Shown: piece after piece, positions 62,061-64,000 of the stretch | Layout: each line of letters starts with the position of its first letter | Numbering within the stretch: the first letter of the stretch is position 1 | Assembly (NCBI GenBank): GCA_036008175.1 | Contig: DASYOB010000084.1 | Location: 1 to 64,000 of the forward strand | DNA: 64,000 bases | Source: DATARH01 sp036008175 | GTDB taxonomy: Bacteria; Pseudomonadota; Alphaproteobacteria; ATCC43930; CGMCC-115725 | Direction of reading: 5' to 3' | The notes under the pieces: model-generated | Seen by the model: only the letters and a program-made list of their open reading frames with translations | The model's database searches: none | What the model was told of the DNA's origin: nothing | Program-made: the position numbers and the translations under genes

Positions 62061-62495
62061 TTAGCTGTCGCGCCGGATGCGGATGATCACATCCACCCGC
62101 CGGATCTCAGCCCCTTCCGGCGGCTGCGGCAACTGACCGACCATCACCATCTCGCCCGGAATGTCCTGCAGAAGGCCGGTCGATTCGCAGAAAAAGTGAT
62201 GGTGGTCATCGTTGTTCGTATCGAAATACGATCGACCGGGTTCAACTACGACCTCACGCAGCAGGCCGGCCGCAGTGAACTGGTGCAGCGTGTTGTAAAC
62301 CGTGGCCAACGACACCGGGATCGACGCTGCGGTCGCCTCGCCGTGCAATTGCTCGGCGGTGACGTGCCGGTCGGCAGCCCCGAACAGGAGCCCCGCCAGA
62401 GCGACGCGCTGCCGGGTTGGACGCAATCCCACCGCGCGCAGACGCTCGATCACGTTCGGCGATATCAGGTCGGCTGAAGGCGACGACACTTCCAT
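62061..62495 (-). CDS. irr: Fur-family iron response regulator Irr
   Basis: ATG 62495 gives 144 residues. The winged helix is RPTRQRVALAGLLFGAADRHVTAEQLHGEATAASIPVSLATVYNTLHQF, and the dimer/metal region has the Irr-type cluster DDHHHFFCE. The N-terminal heme-regulatory Cys-Pro motif of the B. japonicum protein is absent, as in many other Irr proteins. Irr senses heme status and represses or activates iron and heme genes under iron limitation. The gene adjoins the rubrerythrin operon, which carries an Irr-box-like site. Confidence 0.88.
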   Translation of the reverse strand: MEVSSPSADLISPNVIERLRAVGLRPTRQRVALAGLLFGAADRHVTAEQLHGEATAASIPVSLATVYNTLHQFTAAGLLREVVVEPGRSYFDTNNDDHHHFFCESTGLLQDIPGEMVMVGQLPQPPEGAEIRRVDVIIRIRRDS

Positions 62496-62554
62496 GACCA
62501 AGATATAAGAGCCGATCAACAGAAAATAAAGCGTACCGGCATCACCGCGTGCGA

Positions 62555-63952
62555 TCAATCGCCGGTTTGCAGGCGCTCGACCAACTCTTTCACTGTCGGA
62601 ACATAGCCGTTCGCGTAAAACGGGTCCGCGGCGAAGCGGTAGGCGTTGTGCCCGGCAAACATCAGCTGGAACTCGACATCGTCCGAATGTCGAATCGCCT
62701 GCAGGGTCTTCTGGATGCAGAAACTGCGCGGGTCGGTTTTCTTGCCGGTGGTGGCGGCCTCATTTTGCGCCCAATTGGAGAACTGGCAGGCGCTGAGGCA
62801 ACCCATGCAGTTGATCTGATCGGTGCGGATCTCGAACGCCTTCGGGGGCGTTACAAAAATCAGGGTCGAATCCGGGGTTCGCAGCGCTTCGGTAAATCCT
62901 TCCGCGACCCACCGCTCCGCCGCTTCGCGGTCATGCGGGGTCAGGTACACAAGCCGGCCACGTGCCCCGACATGAAACGGCGCGGCATGCTCGCCGACCG
63001 ACTCGACGGAATAGGCAACCTGCCGCTCCGAACGCTGCTGCAGCTCCTTTAGGAAGTCGTTGAGTACGGCCGAGGAATAGAACCCGGTCGGGCTGAACCG
63101 GTTGAGCAGGACGTCGCCTTCCTGCAAGGTCAGCAGCTTGCTCTTCCAGGCGTCGGAGATCGGACTCTCCTGGGTGAGCAGCGGCCGCGTTCCGAACTGA
63201 AAGGCGACAGGACCGATTTCCGGATTGTCGATCCAATCGGCCCATTCGCGCAGGTACCAGATGCCGCCGGCCATAAAGATCGGCGTCGCGTCGAGCCCGA
63301 ATTCGGCCATCATGCTGCGCAGCTCGCGAACCCGCGGGTAAGGCGGTTCGGGCCGCGCCGGATCCTCGCTGTTGGTGATGCCATTATGGCCGCCCGCCAG
63401 CCACGGATCCTCGTAGACGACGCCGCCGAGCCAGTCGCGAAACTTGTGGTAGGCGCGCTTCCACAAGGCCCGGAACGCGCGCGCCGAGGACACGATCGGG
63501 TAATAGTGGACCCCATATCGGCCGCAGATCTCGGCGATGCGGTAGGGCATGCCGGCACCGCAGGTAACGCCATGAATGAGGCCGCGCGCGCCGTCGAGCA
63601 CGCCATGCAGGACGCGCTCGGCCGCCGCCATCTCCCACAGCACGTTCATGTGGATGCGGCCATGCCCATTCGACCGCTCGTAGGCGACGCGCGCCTGCTG
63701 GATCCCGCCGGCGATCGCGTAGGCGACCAACTCCTCGTGGCGCTCGCGCCGGGTGCGACCATAATAAAGCTGAGGAATAAGCGCGCCGGCATCGCTGTAG
63801 CTGTCGGCGTTGACCCCGGAAAACGTGCCGACACCGCCCGAGGCGGCCCAGGCCCCCGAGCTTTCGCCGTTCGATATGGAAATACCCTTGCCGCCCTCGA
63901 CGAGCGGCAGCACGTCGCGGCCGGAAATCCTCAGTGGATTGAGCGGCTTCAC
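62555..63952 (-). CDS. nitronate-monooxygenase-like FMN protein with a C-terminal Cys cluster
   Basis: A 465-residue protein with the NMO/enoyl-reductase-like FMN TIM barrel (ISISNGESSGAWAASGGVGTFSG at the N-terminus, GLIHGVTCGAGMPYRIAEICGRYG, TPIFMAGGIWYLREWADW, VAFQFGTRPLLTQES). It is about 100 residues longer than most NMOs. Near the C-terminus it has C382-x2-C385-x3-C389-x22-C412, a pattern fitting an Fe-S cluster. It may be a redox enzyme receiving electrons through that cluster and not a simple nitronate oxidase. It is separated from irr by 59 bases on the same strand. Confidence 0.75.
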   Translation of the reverse strand: MKPLNPLRISGRDVLPLVEGGKGISISNGESSGAWAASGGVGTFSGVNADSYSDAGALIPQLYYGRTRRERHEELVAYAIAGGIQQARVAYERSNGHGRIHMNVLWEMAAAERVLHGVLDGARGLIHGVTCGAGMPYRIAEICGRYGVHYYPIVSSARAFRALWKRAYHKFRDWLGGVVYEDPWLAGGHNGITNSEDPARPEPPYPRVRELRSMMAEFGLDATPIFMAGGIWYLREWADWIDNPEIGPVAFQFGTRPLLTQESPISDAWKSKLLTLQEGDVLLNRFSPTGFYSSAVLNDFLKELQQRSERQVAYSVESVGEHAAPFHVGARGRLVYLTPHDREAAERWVAEGFTEALRTPDSTLIFVTPPKAFEIRTDQINCMGCLSACQFSNWAQNEAATTGKKTDPRSFCIQKTLQAIRHSDDVEFQLMFAGHNAYRFAADPFYANGYVPTVKELVERLQTGD

Positions 63953-64000
63953 CGAATTGCTCCTTGCCCCGGCACCGCGGCAGAATGTTCGACGGCGCCC

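Noticed and set aside
1..64000. CRISPR arrays, insertion-sequence transposases and phage genes
   Set aside because: None was seen; short repeats found are palindromes and one gene duplication, not spaced direct repeats or transposase frames.

Overview
The window is 64 kb of high-GC DNA from a free-living alphaproteobacterium, most likely a metabolically versatile soil or freshwater member of the Hyphomicrobiales/Rhodospirillales type. Reasons: an Irr-type Fur protein with an Irr-box-like palindrome, four short palindromic intergenic repeats of the kind common in Bradyrhizobium and relatives, many oxygenase and dicarboxylate/hydroxy-acid genes, HdeA-like and Gly-rich exported proteins, and frequent GTG starts with ATGA overlaps. 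The genus cannot be fixed from sequence alone.

Layout. 1-2.6 kb: small exported or hypothetical proteins, including a chimeric HdeA-like gene. 2.7-8.1 kb: an aromatic ring-hydroxylating dioxygenase operon (cis-dihydrodiol dehydrogenase, two tandem alpha subunits, one beta subunit) divergent from a phthalate-dioxygenase-like Rieske oxygenase; no reductase or ferredoxin is present. 8.2-12.9 kb: receiver protein, bactofilin, methyltransferase, a TerB-like/Coq4-like protein and a ThDP enzyme. 13.3-22.8 kb: an MdtABC-OprM type RND efflux operon. 23.2-27.1 kb: small proteins, a receiver domain that has lost its phosphoacceptor Asp, and a tandemly duplicated GlxA/AraC regulator. 27.7-42.6 kb: a patchwork of catabolic and transport genes (HyuA, cupin, TAXI protein, TauD, CMD, hydroxypyruvate isomerase, 3-hydroxyisobutyrate dehydrogenase, MHS transporter, amidase, AroM, OPT transporter) plus RmuC. 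Three of these genes are broken: tauD by a stop at codon 3, and the MHS and OPT transporters by frameshifts. Four palindromic repeats lie in intergenic gaps here and at 59 kb. A tRNA-Gly(CCC) sits at 42.8 kb.

43.1-50.6 kb: a glycan or surface-modification operon (two large methyltransferases with long C-terminal tails, a TPR-GT2-GT4 glycosyltransferase, its TPR paralogue and a class-I-like cyclic nucleotide phosphodiesterase). 50.8-53.0 kb: a second TauD and a Gfo/Idh oxidoreductase. 53.2-57.7 kb: a four-gene signalling block of FecR and OmpA-like proteins facing a CHASE2-SpoIIE phosphatase and a STAS-metallo-beta-lactamase fusion. This is the best candidate for an undescribed system: a phosphatase paired with a STAS protein that carries its own hydrolase output. 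58.0-64.0 kb: a sugar epimerase, then an iron/oxidative-stress module of irr, rubrerythrin, a two-CCG iron-sulfur protein and DUF3501, with a consensus promoter and an Irr-box-like palindrome upstream of rubrerythrin, and finally a nitronate-monooxygenase-like protein with an Fe-S type cysteine motif.

All calls were made by reading motifs and comparing genes within the window by eye; no database search was run.
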